Translations under genes and position numbers: made by a program | Shown: piece by piece, positions 62,703-64,000 of the stretch | Layout of the letters: each line of letters begins with the position of its first letter | Numbering within the stretch: position 1 is the stretch's first letter | Source: Rhynochetos jubatus | Lineage: Eukaryota > Chordata > Aves > Eurypygiformes > Rhynochetidae | Assembly (NCBI GenBank): GCA_027574665.1 | Contig: CM050648.1 | Location: forward strand, 138,322,175-138,386,174 | Reading direction: 5' to 3' | Length of the DNA stretch: 64,000 nt | The notes under the pieces: generated by a model | Told to the model about the DNA's origin: nothing | Databases searched by the model: none | Seen by the model: the letters and a program-made list of their open reading frames with translations, nothing else

Positions 62703-64000
62703 CCTTTCATTCATGAGCCAAAATAACATTTTGCAGGTAAGTCAACTGGGAGTGACCTTAAGCAGAGGTCTAGCACGAGGATCCAGTTTGTACTTCTGCA
62801 CGTGCTGTATACAATTCATAACCAAATAAGAAATGATGCTTCATTCTGACTTTCACAAACTGTCCCAACTAAGAAAAATTGAATTTACTGATAGGGGACT
62901 AACATTGTGTGGTTTTGATATGTCTGTCAATAAAAACATACGTGACAGAATGGTAAAATTTCTCTGTCAGCCACCTGTTTGGACTGCTACTCAGCTTCTA
63001 AAAACACGGCTTGGCATTCACTACTGTGTTTGTACACAGACCTTGCATTATTTTGCAGTACGTTGTTTCTGGTGCCTTGTCATGCAGGAATGACAAGCTG
63101 TTTCTTGATAAGGTTGTTGACACAGCCTGGGCTTTCCCATCAAGACTAAACTCCAGGGAAGACTCAGTGAGTCCACCCTAGATTCTCCAAAGCTCATCTG
63201 ACTGCTCAAGAGCAGGACCTTGATGAGGTGTTGCACCCCCTTCAGCTCCCAGAGTTCATGCCCCTAGATCAGCACTGGTAATCCTGCAGTCAGTCCAGCC
63301 CAGGGGAACCTGGTTCATCTCCTGCTGGCTCTGAATTGAGCTCAGCCATGCTCCAGCTCAAGAGAATGGAAAGGGCAGAGAAGACTCTGACTCTTTTCCA
63401 TGAAGACATGAGAAATGTCTCAACCCATAATTAGCATTCTGTGTTGCAAACAGCCTGTGATTTAGGCGTTTTGCTGTTTGTACACACAACATTATTAATG
63501 TAGAGGCTGGTAAGACAAAGGTTGCTGGCACCACTGAAATTTTTCCATTCTCTGAACTTTTCAGCCTGGATCCTTTCTGTCTGGGTCCCAGCTGCCAAGC
63601 AGAGGCAGTTCCGGGATATTGTTGGATGAAAGTTGCATCTGACAGCGGGCTTTGCTTTCTTAACTTTCATTCTCTGCTCAGCCTGCTGGTGTATCTCCTG
63701 TCCCTTCTAGAAGTGATGTGGAATTGGGAGATATTTTTGCAAGAGCTAATTCCTGGTGCCCCTGCAGCAGCAGCAATCTCTGTCTCTGAAATCCCTTATA
63801 CAGTAATCTTTTTTTTTTTACTTTCCTGAAGTGTACCTGCATCTGCATGTTTGCATGGAATGGGTAGATCCTCATCTGGCATAAATCTGTACAGACAAAA
63901 GCAGTCTAAGATGTGGCCCAGCATCTAGAAGGTGACAGGCAATTTCAGAGACACGGCTTGATGCTTGCTTTCTTATTCATCTGCTGCAAATAAACCTTTC
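62703..64000. other. Region downstream of the NRAC-like exons to the window edge
   Basis: A full-consensus + strand donor (TTTTGCAG/GTAAGT) lies at 62738, after stops in every frame. The hydrophobic frame near 63.7 kb is the only other candidate. The true 3' end of the gene probably lies outside the window or was not recognised. Confidence 0.45.
63682..63829 (+). CDS. Candidate hydrophobic exon near the right edge
   Basis: A strong acceptor (TTTCATTCTCTGCTCAG) is followed after one base by an open frame, LLVYLLSLLEVMWNWEIF, then an alanine-rich stretch and VIFFFLLS before a stop at 63827-63829. It could be the membrane part of the small protein encoded around 62 kb. Against this, the segment contains glutamate and several tryptophans, there is no similarity I can recall to the human NRAC membrane region, and the phase does not follow from the 62161 donor without a further exon. 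The end coordinate is the stop codon; a GTAATC donor at about 63801 is an alternative end. Confidence 0.12.

Noticed and set aside
1..64000. CRISPR array, endogenous retrovirus, rRNA or complete tRNA gene
   Set aside because: No regularly spaced repeats, LTR pairs, retroviral protein words, rRNA words or complete cloverleaf were seen on either strand.

Overview
The window looks like bird nuclear DNA from a long intergenic or intronic tract. The evidence is four degenerate CR1 LINE tails, all in antisense orientation and including one recent-looking copy with the typical avian CR1 3' end; a few worn MIR-type SINE relics; short microsatellites; low repeat load; and no mammalian L1 or SINE families. 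No open reading frame reaches 200 codons, and no bacterial, phage, CRISPR or rRNA signal is visible. The features are those of a vertebrate gene desert, not an operon-type genome.

The right edge (about 58-64 kb, + strand) holds the best gene evidence: an exon at 62035-62161 that encodes a SILK-type motif (SILR) followed by an RVxF-type motif (RVRF) inside RRVRFREPEEVIEY. This arrangement matches, from memory, the conserved core of the vertebrate protein NRAC (human C14orf180). A following exon at about 62635-62702 joins in the correct phase but stops after 23 codons, before any membrane segment. Possible upstream exons lie at 59597-59677 and 58234-58278. In human, C14orf180 lies beside a long gene-poor interval next to KIF26A; if this identification is right, the rest of the window would be the avian version of that desert.

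The remaining 58 kb is gene-poor. On the minus strand three open segments with plausible splice sites (17216-17033, 16274-16240, 13217-13089) join in one frame and could be exons of an unrecognised gene; several isolated minus-strand candidates (53.4, 41.1, 22.8 and 3.3 kb, and near 0.2-0.4 kb) are weaker. Between them lie AT-rich stretches dense in homeodomain-like TAATTA/ATTA words that read like conserved enhancers, three G-quadruplex-type G runs, a small CpG cluster near 0.57 kb, a CpG-dense open segment near 41.8 kb, and ordinary microsatellites.

All exon calls here were made by eye from splice-site words and open frames. Only the 62 kb exon has support from protein similarity, and that similarity comes from memory, not from a search.
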